From positions 1 through 61,452 of the forward strand of contig JAFZIU010000028.1 in assembly GCA_017554185.1 (NCBI GenBank): a DNA stretch of 61,452 nucleotides, written 5' to 3'. Shown piece by piece: positions 1 through 8,209 of this stretch. The notes under the pieces are model-generated. The model searched no databases and was not told the DNA's origin. It was given only the letters and a program-made list of their open reading frames with translations. Origin of the DNA: Spirochaetia bacterium (GTDB lineage Bacteria > Spirochaetota > Spirochaetia > CADAEX01). Made by a program: the position numbers and the translations under genes. Numbering within the stretch: the first letter of the stretch is position 1; each line of letters starts with the position of its first letter.

Positions 1-824
1 GGCAGGTTCTCCTCAAGCTCAAGCTTAAGAGTGATATTGTGCTGCTCAAGGTCGGGAATCATTATCTCGACTGCATCCCTTATTATCTGGTTAAGGTCTT
101 CCTCCTGCAGGTTCGCATTCCGTGGCCTTACAGTGGAAAGGAAGTCCACCACAATGTCGTTAAGCCGCTCCACCTCGCTTTTAAGCACCTTGATCTTTGA
201 TATAAGGCTTTCCCGGCAGGTTTCTGCATTCTCGAACGCTTCCGGCTTGTGGAGCTGCCTTTCCATAAGCTGAAGATATATGCTCATGCTTCCAAGGGGA
301 TTCTTGAGCTCATGGGCAACACCGGCTGTAAGGGCTGTAAGTGATGCAAAGCTCTCTTCCCTCTTCTTCTCGCTCTTCTCCTTCTCCCGCTCCGTCACAT
401 TGGCAATGTTGATGATATGGCCTCTCTTGCCCGATGGATGCTGGAGCATGGAGACAGTGACCTCGATGGAGAAGTTCTTCTTATCTATATTGCTGTCGAA
501 TATCCTGGAGGTGCGCCTGCCCTCCTTTGTAACTGCAGTGCGGATAAAATCTGATATATCCTTCCGGACAAAGATATCCCATACCGGAACATCTGAAAAT
601 TCAGATTTATCAAGGCGCACCAGATTGGCAAGATAACGGTTAAGGAAAACCACCCTGTGCTCATGGTCCGATACAGCCACCCCGGTTGTAAGGGCATCCA
701 GAACCATTATCATCATGTCATCGTCTGCTACAATCTTCTTCAGAAGATCCTCATATATTGCAACCTTCTCCTCCGGTGCCAGGTTCTGGGTCCTGCGGAG
801 TGCTGCAGAGACAAAGTTCCTCAT
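1..824 (-). CDS. PAS-HisKA sensor histidine kinase (NtrB-like), 3' part outside window
   Basis: Two-component sensor kinase with no membrane segment in the visible 274 residues, so probably cytoplasmic. A PAS-like domain spans about residues 35-140. A HisKA dimerisation domain follows, with the H-box HELKNPLGS and phospho-acceptor His171. The ATP-binding domain lies beyond the window edge. The ATG at 824 overlaps the TGA of the holB-like gene (ATGA), so translation is probably coupled. The H-box with a PAS sensor resembles NtrB/AtoS kinases. From memory, T. pallidum has the order murG-cvpA-hypothetical-kinase followed by an AtoC-type regulator, so an NtrC-family partner may lie just past position 1. 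The signal sensed is unknown. Confidence 0.88.
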   Translation of the reverse strand, partial: MRNFVSAALRRTQNLAPEEKVAIYEDLLKKIVADDDMMIMVLDALTTGVAVSDHEHRVVFLNRYLANLVRLDKSEFSDVPVWDIFVRKDISDFIRTAVTKEGRRTSRIFDSNIDKKNFSIEVTVSMLQHPSGKRGHIINIANVTEREKEKSEKKREESFASLTALTAGVAHELKNPLGSMSIYLQLMERQLHKPEAFENAETCRESLISKIKVLKSEVERLNDIVVDFLSTVRPRNANLQEEDLNQIIRDAVEIMIPDLEQHNITLKLELEENL

Positions 825-1999
825 GACAGGCCTCCTTCATCATACAGAAGATATTCGAAAAGAAGCTGAGGGTTCATGTTAAGGCTCTCGAAATCGAACC
901 AGATCTGGTTGAGTCTGCGGCAAAGCTTCTCAAGCCTGCCTGCTGTGCTGAAGCCTGCCCCGGGCAGTGCTGTCCTTGACTGTTCCAGAAGCTTCTCCAT
1001 AAAGACCTTGACCGATTCTCCCTTAATTTCCTTAAGCTCTTCCTTAAGCTGATTCTTTGCATCATCTGACCTTGGGTCTGACAGATAGTACGAAAGATAC
1101 CGGGATGCAAGGTCTGCCAGAGCTTCCACATCGGGGTCGAAGCTGTCGAAATAGCTGGAGATGGAGCTGTAGGCTCCGCTGTTCTCGCGGAATATAAGGC
1201 TTAACACCTTGGAATTGTCCTCTGATGAGCGTTCCTTGAGAGGATAACTCCTCAGGCGGGACCTTATAGTAGGGATGATCTCTCCAGTGCGTGATGAAAG
1301 GAAAATGAAGAAGCAGTTTTCAGGCGGCTCCTCAAGAATCTTGAGCATGCTGTTCCGGGCGCTGTCGTTCATCTTCTCGGCATTCTCTATTATAACCACC
1401 TTGCGGCTCTCGGTGGTGCTGGTGTGGGCCCAGAATGTGACCTTGCGGATCTGATTTACAGGAATTGTCGAGAGGTTAAGCTCTTTTGCCAGGTCGGCTG
1501 CATTCTCCACAATTGAGTCCAGGACCTTTGATTTTATGGGAGTGGAAAGATCCTCGGGGTCGATGCTGCCAAGGGCTTCCTCAAGGTATGCCAGAAGAGG
1601 CTGGACCTTCTTGAACTTGGTCTCCTTCTCGTCGTAGAAGACCGGATCAAAGCGCCGGAGAAGCTTCCTGACGCTGCGGAGGAAAAGATAGCGGCTGTAG
1701 ATCTGGTCGTTGGCTTCCAGAAGCTGTCGGGCAACCGAAATCTCCTCCATAAAGTTGTCGTAGCCCAAAAGGAGGGTGTCGCTCTGTATAAGGAGCTTCT
1801 GGCTCCTGCAGCTGGGGCAGCGGCAGTTCCAGCTTCTGTCACCGGTGCATGTAAGGGCCCGGGCAAGCTCAAGGGCAAGAGTAAGCTTTCCAGCATACCG
1901 GGGCCCTTCTATAAGGATGGAGCCTGGCAGAGTGCCCTTTGCAACCTGTTCTTTAAGAAGCTCTACTGTCTGCTTATGCCCTATTATATTTTCAAACAT
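821..1999 (-). CDS. holB: DNA polymerase III delta'-like clamp-loader subunit (HolB/DnaX fold)
   Basis: 392-residue AAA+ protein of the clamp-loader family, expected to help load the sliding clamp. The N-terminus (FENIIGHKQ) is typical of HolB. The Walker A is GPRYAGKLT at about residues 32-40, a degenerate form as often seen in delta'. A cysteine group (NCRCPSCRS, about residues 58-66) fits the small zinc module of DnaX/HolB proteins. The stretch KMNDSARNSMLKILEEPP is the hallmark sensor/SRC-like region of HolB (canonical N-A-A-N-A-L-L-K-x-L-E-E-P-P). It overlaps the upstream cvpA gene by 8 bases and the downstream kinase by 4. It is longer than E. coli HolB (334 residues), with the extra length in the middle and C-terminus. 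Confidence 0.85.
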   Translation of the reverse strand: MFENIIGHKQTVELLKEQVAKGTLPGSILIEGPRYAGKLTLALELARALTCTGDRSWNCRCPSCRSQKLLIQSDTLLLGYDNFMEEISVARQLLEANDQIYSRYLFLRSVRKLLRRFDPVFYDEKETKFKKVQPLLAYLEEALGSIDPEDLSTPIKSKVLDSIVENAADLAKELNLSTIPVNQIRKVTFWAHTSTTESRKVVIIENAEKMNDSARNSMLKILEEPPENCFFIFLSSRTGEIIPTIRSRLRSYPLKERSSEDNSKVLSLIFRENSGAYSSISSYFDSFDPDVEALADLASRYLSYYLSDPRSDDAKNQLKEELKEIKGESVKVFMEKLLEQSRTALPGAGFSTAGRLEKLCRRLNQIWFDFESLNMNPQLLFEYLLYDEGGLS

Positions 2000-2504
2000 T
2001 CTTTTTTATCACTCCCGGCAGGTCCTTGACCATATCAAGGTCAAAGCCATCAAGATGCAGGCCGTCAAGGAAATCACGGGCATACCTGGCAACAATGCTC
2101 TCGTCCAGGAAGGAGATACCTGCCTTGAACTTGAACCTATAGATAAGGAACACAATGATAAGAACGATGACTGCTGTCTCAAGAAGACCCCATACAAGCC
2201 CCAGGAGACGGTCCAGGCTGTTCATCTTGATAGCTTCGATTGCATTGTGAAGGAGAAGCTCAAGCAGTTTGACCAGAATGTATGTAACGATGAAAAGAAG
2301 GAAGAAAGCAGCAATAGGCCTGAATGTGTCGCTTTTTATCATATCTTTCAAGAGGGCTGACAACTGGTTCTGGAACGCCAGTGCAGCAATAAGGCCCAGG
2401 ATAAGGGCTGCCATGGACATGAACTCAGAGATGAATCCCCTGAAGAACCCCTTGATGACAAAAAATAAAGCTAAAAGCAGAAATATAAGATCAGCAATAT
2501 TCAT
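1992..2504 (-). CDS. cvpA: CvpA family membrane protein
   Basis: 170-residue inner-membrane protein with four hydrophobic segments. The opening MNIADLIFLLLALFFVIKG followed by FRGFISE is the CvpA/colicin V production signature (D-x(12-14)-G-x-x-R-G). The family is linked to colicin export in E. coli and to cell-envelope function, with biochemistry poorly defined. I place the start at the ATG at 2504 because AAGGAG sits five bases upstream. A GTG at 2510 is the alternative. The start lies just past the murG stop (TGA at 2507-2509), so the two are coupled. Confidence 0.85.
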   Translation of the reverse strand: MNIADLIFLLLALFFVIKGFFRGFISEFMSMAALILGLIAALAFQNQLSALLKDMIKSDTFRPIAAFFLLFIVTYILVKLLELLLHNAIEAIKMNSLDRLLGLVWGLLETAVIVLIIVFLIYRFKFKAGISFLDESIVARYARDFLDGLHLDGFDLDMVKDLPGVIKKNV

Positions 2505-2506
2505 AC

Positions 2507-3604
2507 TCACTCCTTCTTCAAAAGTGTGACAATTTGATACGCAATAGAGGCGGCAGAATCTTTCCTGGCCATCTGGGCCATTTTGACACTAAGCTCCTTG
2601 CCCCGCTCTGTTCCAACTATGCTCTCAATCTCGGCCAGGAGATCCTGGCTCTTGATTGTGTCGTCCATAAGGACGGCGGCTGCGTTCTGCTCCTTGAAAT
2701 AGAGCGCATTCTTCACCTGGTCGCCCCTGGTGCCGCTGCCCCGCAGAGGAATCAGCAGGGCAGCTCTGCCCACGGCAGAAAGCTCCCACAGGGAGCCGGC
2801 ACCAGCACGGGTTACCACCAGGGAAGCGGCGGCGATTACGTCGGCTATCTCGTCCTTTATGAAAGGAATCTGCACATAGCCTTCCACATCGGGCTTTCCT
2901 ATGGTGGACTGGGCACCCACCTGGTGGGCTATGTAGTACTTTTCGGCCAGCGGTCGGCGGATTTCCCAGATAAGCTGGTTTATCTCGCCGCTTCCCTGGC
3001 TGCCGCCCACTACGAAGATAAGGGGCTTCTTATTGTCGAAGCCCAGGAATGCAAGCCCCTTGGCAGGGTCGCCAGAATAGAACTGGCTCCGCACCGGGTT
3101 CCCCACAACAACACATTTGTCCCTGTACTTTGGCTTGATGTATTTCCGGGTCTCCTCAACAGAAAGGAGAATCTTTCTGGAGAAAACTGCATTGATCTTT
3201 GTGGCAAGACCAGGGGTGTAATCAGACTCGTGTGTGATTACCGGTATGCCTAAAAGCTTTCCTGCCAGCACAGGAGGAACGCTTACATACCCCCCTTTTG
3301 AAAAGATTATTTCAGGGTGTACTTTTAAAAGTATGCAAAAAGCCTGTATAAATCCAAGTGTAATTTTAAAAATATCAGAAAAATTCTTTAAGGAGAAGTA
3401 CCTTCTAAGCTTGCCCGAGAGTATTCCCTTGAATTTGATTCCAGCCTCATCAATAAGTTTTTTCTCCATGCCGGATGTGGAGCCGATCCAGATAAAGTCT
3501 TCTTTCTTGTAATTATATTGGGAGCAGAGAGCTTCTATGACAGAGATGCCTGGAAAAACATGTCCTGCTGTCCCTCCCCCAGTAAAACAGATTTTTCTAC
3601 TCAT
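2507..3604 (-). CDS. murG: MurG, lipid I to lipid II GlcNAc transferase
   Basis: Transfers GlcNAc from UDP-GlcNAc to lipid I at the inner face of the cytoplasmic membrane, the last intracellular step of peptidoglycan synthesis. 365 residues, normal length. The N-terminal loop GGGTAGHVFPG (about residues 8-18) is the diagnostic first G-loop. The second half carries VVGGSQGSGEIN and the donor-site stretch VVTRAGAGSLWELSAVG. The start ATG overlaps the 3' end of the upstream lipoprotein gene by 8 bases and no Shine-Dalgarno is evident, which suggests translational coupling. Confidence 0.97.
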   Translation of the reverse strand: MSRKICFTGGGTAGHVFPGISVIEALCSQYNYKKEDFIWIGSTSGMEKKLIDEAGIKFKGILSGKLRRYFSLKNFSDIFKITLGFIQAFCILLKVHPEIIFSKGGYVSVPPVLAGKLLGIPVITHESDYTPGLATKINAVFSRKILLSVEETRKYIKPKYRDKCVVVGNPVRSQFYSGDPAKGLAFLGFDNKKPLIFVVGGSQGSGEINQLIWEIRRPLAEKYYIAHQVGAQSTIGKPDVEGYVQIPFIKDEIADVIAAASLVVTRAGAGSLWELSAVGRAALLIPLRGSGTRGDQVKNALYFKEQNAAAVLMDDTIKSQDLLAEIESIVGTERGKELSVKMAQMARKDSAASIAYQIVTLLKKE

Positions 3605-3980
3605 GTGTCAATTTTACCCACTTTTCTGCTTTTTGTAAATCCTCAAAAAGCTCAATTTCTGCACCAAATACCCAGCCCTCGATTCCCTCGCTCCGGATCA
3701 TGTACCAGAAGTCCTCCTTGCCGTCAACAACTTCCTTGTCTCCGGTCTTGGTGAATATCTCGAAGATATTGCCGTGCCACAGCATTTCAATGGCTTTGGA
3801 GCCCTGGTCGGGATTCTCCCTGATCCTGAGGTAATCCCCTTTCGGCGTGCCATAGGAGAAGCTGGTGACCAGATCTGATGTCAAAGGAAGCCTTATGTCT
3901 GGAAATTCAGCTTTCCGGTTTACTTTTGAGCAGCTGGTCAGTGTCAGAAATACAGAAAAGATAAGTAAAATCTTTCTCAT
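3597..3980 (-). CDS. Small lipoprotein with SH3-like domain
   Basis: 127-residue predicted lipoprotein. A short basic hydrophobic leader ends in the lipobox LTSC, with the lipidated Cys at residue 17. The remainder, with repeated Gly/Trp elements (about residues 40-115), reads like a bacterial SH3 domain, as in wall- or ligand-binding proteins. That assignment is by pattern only. It heads the operon with murG. A promoter TTGTCA-N17-TAGTAT ends six bases before the ATG, so the mRNA is predicted to be leaderless. The sequence between -10 and ATG (GTAGGT) is identical to that before pyrBI. Confidence 0.75.
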   Translation of the reverse strand: MRKILLIFSVFLTLTSCSKVNRKAEFPDIRLPLTSDLVTSFSYGTPKGDYLRIRENPDQGSKAIEMLWHGNIFEIFTKTGDKEVVDGKEDFWYMIRSEGIEGWVFGAEIELFEDLQKAEKWVKLTHE

Positions 3981-3986
3981 ACCTAC

Positions 3987-4015
3987 ATACTAATTCAATT
4001 ATTTAAACTTGACAA
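3987..4015 (-). promoter_or_regulatory. sigma70-type promoter of the lipoprotein-murG operon
   Basis: On the minus strand TTGTCA (4010-4015), a 17-base spacer, and TAGTAT (3987-3992). Six bases separate the -10 box from the ATG, which puts the predicted +1 on the start codon. The -35 shares five bases with the -35 of the divergent plus-strand promoter. Confidence 0.7.
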
Positions 4016-4038
4016 CCGAAAGAGCTGGAAACTATACT
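4009..4038 (+). promoter_or_regulatory. sigma70 promoter of the DHH-CBS gene
   Basis: A perfect TTGACA (4009-4014), an 18-base spacer, and TATACT (4033-4038). The expected +1 is near 4045, only about three bases before the ATG at 4048. The TTG of the -35 box could be misread as a start codon. Confidence 0.75.
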
Positions 4039-4047
4039 TTACTCAGC

Positions 4048-5373
4048 ATGAACATCATCATTGGCCATTCAAATACCGATCTGGACTGCCTTGCATCCAT
4101 GATTGCAGCCCAGAAGCTCTATCCAGGATACGACATAGTCATTAGCGGCCTGCTCAATCCACTTGCAGGCAATGTGGTCTCCTTCTACATCACCAAGCTC
4201 TCTTTCAAAGGGCCTGCAGACCTTAAAGACCAGCAGATTGACAATGTAGTCGTAGTGGATACCAGGTCATCCATGAGGGTGAAGGAATTCTTCGCAAACA
4301 TAAGCCGGGTGAACGGCAGGATAACAATCTTTGACCACCATCCCACCGACGGCTGCGACATACCTGGAGCAGAGCTCAACTATGTAAAAAACGGGGCTAA
4401 CACATCCACAATGGTTCTCAAGCTTATGGAGAAAGGGATAAGACTGGACTCGGACGAGGCCACCATAGCCCTTACCGGAATATACGCCGACACCCAGAGC
4501 TTTACCACCGATTCGGTGACTCCGGAGGATTTCCAGGCCGCCTCGTACCTCATAAGCCAGGGAGCCTCCATGAAGCTGGCCCGGTTCTTCCTGCAGCCTC
4601 TTAAGAACGACTATCAGATATCCTATTTCCATACCCTGCTGAATGTCATTGACAGGCATGTGATAAAGGGACACGAGGTGCTTGTGAGCTATCTTGACCT
4701 GCCCAAGCGGGTGAACGGCCTTGCCGCCGTTGTGGAACAGGTCTTCTCTGTGGAGAAGGCAGATGCCATCTTTGCCATGTTCCACTGCCAGGCCGACGAC
4801 TCCACCTCCATCATAGCCCGGAGCCGGAAGAAAGCGGTTCCAGTGAACCAGATCCTCTCTGTATGGGGCGGCGGAGGCCACGAGAAGGCAGCTTCTGCCA
4901 CTATAAAGAAGACCGGTGATATGAATGTGCCGCTGATGCTGAAGGAGGAGCTTCAGAAGCTGCCTCCGGACCGGACTGCAGAGAGCATCATGACCACCCC
5001 TGTAAAGACCATACCTATGAATGTCTCCATAGCAAGGGCAAAGGAATACCTGGAGGAGATTAATCATACCGCGGCCCCCGTTGTCGATGATGAGGGGAAA
5101 ATGGTGGGCATGATGGGTAACAAGAACATACGGAATGCGGAGAAAGCAGGCTGCATGGAGACCATGGTTCCCGCCTATATGAACAAGAAGGTTGTCTCAA
5201 TAAACAAGGACAGCACCATGCGGGAAATCGAGAAGGTGTTCCTTGAGAACAAATACAATCATATGCCTGTGATAGATGACAGCTCAATGCTGGTGGGCAT
5301 TCTTACCAGAAAGGATTTCCTGAAGGCTATCCACGAAGAGGATGAGCTTACAGAGCTGCTTCAGACCCGCTGA
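4048..5373 (+). CDS. DHH-DHHA1-CBS-CBS protein
   Basis: 441-residue soluble protein. The DHH domain (residues about 1-190) has GHSNTDLD at its N-terminus and the family motif FDHHPTDG. A DHHA1 region ends with GGGGHEKAAS, the usual substrate-contact loop. Two CBS modules follow (about residues 315-435). DHH/DHHA1 proteins are metal-dependent phosphoesterases. This domain order equals the N-terminal half of the long bacterial A-adding/CCA tRNA nucleotidyltransferases, but the nucleotidyltransferase half is absent. It is not a CBS-type pyrophosphatase, where CBS lies inside the DHH region. I chose the ATG at 4048 because the upstream TTG is a -35 box. The substrate is unknown; adenine-nucleotide control through CBS is an inference. 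Confidence 0.85.
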   Translation: MNIIIGHSNTDLDCLASMIAAQKLYPGYDIVISGLLNPLAGNVVSFYITKLSFKGPADLKDQQIDNVVVVDTRSSMRVKEFFANISRVNGRITIFDHHPTDGCDIPGAELNYVKNGANTSTMVLKLMEKGIRLDSDEATIALTGIYADTQSFTTDSVTPEDFQAASYLISQGASMKLARFFLQPLKNDYQISYFHTLLNVIDRHVIKGHEVLVSYLDLPKRVNGLAAVVEQVFSVEKADAIFAMFHCQADDSTSIIARSRKKAVPVNQILSVWGGGGHEKAASATIKKTGDMNVPLMLKEELQKLPPDRTAESIMTTPVKTIPMNVSIARAKEYLEEINHTAAPVVDDEGKMVGMMGNKNIRNAEKAGCMETMVPAYMNKKVVSINKDSTMREIEKVFLENKYNHMPVIDDSSMLVGILTRKDFLKAIHEEDELTELLQTR

Positions 5374-7541
5374 AGTGTAAGGATTATATGGTGGGTCTTC
5401 CACTCCACCCCATCATTGCCTATCAATGATTCAAGGGCTTTCTTTATCTTTTCGCACAGCTTAGGCTCGGAAGCTAATATATTTCCATAGGTCCCCGGGT
5501 TATCGCTGTTAAGCCAGTTGTCGATATCCTTCTGGGTTATGTAGCGTCTTTCGGCAAGGTCTCTGGTATGGGAATGGACTAAGAAGCCTGCTCCTGCAGC
5601 AGCTGTGACTAAGTCTTCGCCGTTCCAGAGCATGAGCGGGCTTTCCCCGTAGAGCTTGTTCTCAAGTGAGGTTAGCTTTTTCCGCTCGCTTTCCTTAAGG
5701 AACGGAGCTGCAATCTGGGAGAGCCGGGTGCACTGGCTGGGGATGATCTCGGAAAGGACTGCACTGCCATCATTTTCCAGCAGTGAGTGGATGCAATCGA
5801 AGACCTGCCTCTTGTCGGCCCTTGTGGCAGTATTACGCCCTATTATGCAGTCAAAGAGCATGCTGTGTTCTCTGGCAAAGCTTTCCAGTGTGCCCTGGAG
5901 TGCAACCGGCCTCTCCACCTCCGGCAGCACAGAAGGATAATTGATAAAGTAATCCAGGTCTTCTGCCTTTTCCATAAGGACAAAGACGCCCCCTTCCGGG
6001 GTGCGGCGGGAGGCTTCCCAGGCTAAAAGCCCCTTGTCATTGCCTGGTATGAGAACCTTGTGGTGCCGGAGCAGTCTTGCATCTGCAAAAATCTCGTCCC
6101 TGATGGCAGAGAGCACTGTGTTCTTTTCTCCTGCAGTCCTTCGGAACCAGGCGTTCTTGCTTTTATCGTCGGGGGAGAATGTAAGGATCTCTCCTGTGCT
6201 TTCCCCTGTATCCAGCTGGGCCTCCAGCTGAACCTCCCGCCGTCTTGAAAGCTCTTTTGCAATCTCCCCTTCGTAGCCCACATTGCTCGGAGTATAGAAC
6301 ACCTTTCCCTTTAGGCTTGAGGGCAGATACTGCTGGGCAACCCAGTGGTCCTTGAAGGCATGGGGATATTTATACCCTTCTCCATGTCCGAAGCTCTCTT
6401 TATCCCGGGAAGCATCCTTAAGATGGGAAGGAACTTCGTACTGCTTCTCCTTCTGGACAAAATCAAGGGCATCGTAGTAGGCATAAGTTGTATTTGTCTT
6501 TTTACAGGATGTAATGTACAGAGCTGCATGGGAAAGGAAGAACTGTCCTTCAGGCATACCCACCCTGTCAAAGGCCTCGGCATCGGCCACCACCACCGGG
6601 AGGCAATAAGGATCGGCCATTCCCACATCCTCTGCTGCCTGGATCATCATACGGCGGAAGATGAACTTAGGATCCTCGCCACCTGCTATCATCCTGGCCA
6701 TCCAGTAGAGGGCCGCATCAGGGTCACTGCCCCTGAGGGATTTTATGAAGGCACTTATCATATCGTAGTGGTAATCGCCCTCTTTATCGTATAGGATAGC
6801 TTTTTTCTGAATGCTTTCCTCGGCAATCTCCAATGTTATATGAATCTCTGTCCCCTCTGGCGGCGGGAAGGAGTCGGGTGTGGTCTCCACAGCCAGCTGC
6901 AGCGCATTAAGAAGGCTGCGGGCATCGCCGTCTGCAATGGAGGCCAGGTGCTCAAGGGCATCATCATCTATTATGACCTTGAAACGGCCATAGCCTTTTT
7001 CCTTGTTTGAAATAGCCTTGAGGGCAGCCTTCTTAAGGTCCTCCTTGGTAAGCGGAAGGAGCTGGAAAACCCGGCTCCGGCTGACCAGCGCAGAGTTCAC
7101 CTCAAAATATGGATTCTCGGTGGTGGCCCCGATGAAGATGAAGGTGCCGTTCTCAACCCAAGGAAGGAGTGCATCCTGCTGGGCCTTGTTCCACCGGTGC
7201 ACCTCGTCCACGAACAGGATGGTCCGCTTGCCGTAGAAGTCCCGCCTTTTCTTGGCCTCCTCTATGGCATCCCGTATCTCCTTGACTCCGGAGAGGACTG
7301 CGTTTATAGAGATGAAGTAGCTGCTTGTGGTGTTGGCTATAATGCGGGCAAGGGTGGTCTTGCCTGTGCCCGGCGGGCCGTAGAAGATGAGGGATGAAAG
7401 CTGGTCAGCCTGGATTGCACGGCGTAAAAGCCTTCCTTTTCCAACAATGTGCTCCTGACCGAAGAAATCGTCCAGGGTTTCGGGCCGCATGGCATCGGCC
7501 AGAGGACTTATGCTGTTCTTCCCTTCCTCAAACAGATCCAT
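5361..7541 (-). CDS. rarA: RarA/MgsA AAA+ ATPase fused to a methyltransferase-like C-terminal domain
   Basis: 726 residues, against about 440 for ordinary RarA/MgsA, the replication-fork maintenance ATPase. Residues about 1-425 are complete RarA: Walker A GPPGTGKT (55-62), Walker B ILFVDEVHRW, sensor GATTENPYFE, and the MgsA C-terminal region with YKYPHAF. Residues about 430-726 form a second domain with a Rossmann-like pattern (LIPGNDKGLLAWEAS, then acidic VLMEKAE, then FDCIIGRN), suggesting a class I methyltransferase fold. The fusion matches a known but uncharacterised family (RarA/unknown domain fusion). The start overlaps the HAD gene stop (TGATG). Its 3' end overlaps the convergent DHH gene by 13 bases. 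Confidence 0.92.
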   Translation of the reverse strand: MDLFEEGKNSISPLADAMRPETLDDFFGQEHIVGKGRLLRRAIQADQLSSLIFYGPPGTGKTTLARIIANTTSSYFISINAVLSGVKEIRDAIEEAKKRRDFYGKRTILFVDEVHRWNKAQQDALLPWVENGTFIFIGATTENPYFEVNSALVSRSRVFQLLPLTKEDLKKAALKAISNKEKGYGRFKVIIDDDALEHLASIADGDARSLLNALQLAVETTPDSFPPPEGTEIHITLEIAEESIQKKAILYDKEGDYHYDMISAFIKSLRGSDPDAALYWMARMIAGGEDPKFIFRRMMIQAAEDVGMADPYCLPVVVADAEAFDRVGMPEGQFFLSHAALYITSCKKTNTTYAYYDALDFVQKEKQYEVPSHLKDASRDKESFGHGEGYKYPHAFKDHWVAQQYLPSSLKGKVFYTPSNVGYEGEIAKELSRRREVQLEAQLDTGESTGEILTFSPDDKSKNAWFRRTAGEKNTVLSAIRDEIFADARLLRHHKVLIPGNDKGLLAWEASRRTPEGGVFVLMEKAEDLDYFINYPSVLPEVERPVALQGTLESFAREHSMLFDCIIGRNTATRADKRQVFDCIHSLLENDGSAVLSEIIPSQCTRLSQIAAPFLKESERKKLTSLENKLYGESPLMLWNGEDLVTAAAGAGFLVHSHTRDLAERRYITQKDIDNWLNSDNPGTYGNILASEPKLCEKIKKALESLIGNDGVEWKTHHIILTLQRV

Positions 7542-8209
7542 CAGCTTTCCATTACTTTTCTAAGCTGGTCCACAGTCACAGACTCAAAGTCATCGCTGAC
7601 CAAATCGGCCATTGAGAGGTCCTGCCTTGTGGGATTTGTGGGATTCTGGTAACCAAGGCACTTCATACCTGCATTCATGGCAGCAAGCACTCCATTGGCA
7701 GAATCTTCTACAACCAGATTCGCGGCATGGGGAGTTCCCAGGAGGTCTGCGGCATAGAGGAAGATATCCGGTGCAGGCTTGCCGTTCTTAAGCTCAAAGC
7801 CGCTGACTACAACATCAAAATACTTGCGGTAGCCCATCTTATCCAGTATTGCGTCAATAACCAGGGTGTGGGATGAGCTGGCCAGCGCCAGGGGTATTCC
7901 TTCCCTCTTGAGGCTCTTTATCAGGCTTATAACTCCAGCCGGGGCATCGAAATCATCATGTTCCCGGAAAGCTTTGGCCCGCATTGCAGTATCGTAGGCA
8001 AGAAGCTCCTCAACAGGCTGCTGCAGGTTATACTTTTCCTTAAGAGAGAGCCAGAACTTGTCCATGGCAAGGCCGGCATACTCGGCAAGGCCGTTCTTGG
8101 GGAAATCAACCCCGAGACTCTTGAGAATGTCACACTCGAATTTCACATGCAGGGGCTCGCTGTTTACGATAACCCCGTCCATATCAAAGATAACGCCTTT
8201 CAGTTCCAT
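7541..8209 (-). CDS. HAD-superfamily phosphatase/phosphoglucomutase-like protein
   Basis: 222-residue haloacid dehalogenase hydrolase of the beta-phosphoglucomutase/GPH group. Motif I is FDMDGVIVNSE with nucleophile Asp9 and acid/base Asp11. A helical cap follows, then motif II LASSS, the motif III lysine in ELKNGKPAPDIF, and motif IV VVEDSANGVLAA. The protein should act on a small cytoplasmic sugar- or nucleotide-phosphate; the substrate cannot be read from sequence. It sits between pyrBI (10-base overlap) and rarA (TGATG overlap), so it is in the pyrBI operon. Confidence 0.88.
   Translation of the reverse strand: MELKGVIFDMDGVIVNSEPLHVKFECDILKSLGVDFPKNGLAEYAGLAMDKFWLSLKEKYNLQQPVEELLAYDTAMRAKAFREHDDFDAPAGVISLIKSLKREGIPLALASSSHTLVIDAILDKMGYRKYFDVVVSGFELKNGKPAPDIFLYAADLLGTPHAANLVVEDSANGVLAAMNAGMKCLGYQNPTNPTRQDLSMADLVSDDFESVTVDQLRKVMES

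Noticed and set aside
4267-5067. Long open frame (266 codons) opposite the DHH-CBS gene
   Set aside because: Its translation is low-complexity Gly/His/Leu text with no domain. It is the shadow of a gene with clear DHH and CBS motifs.
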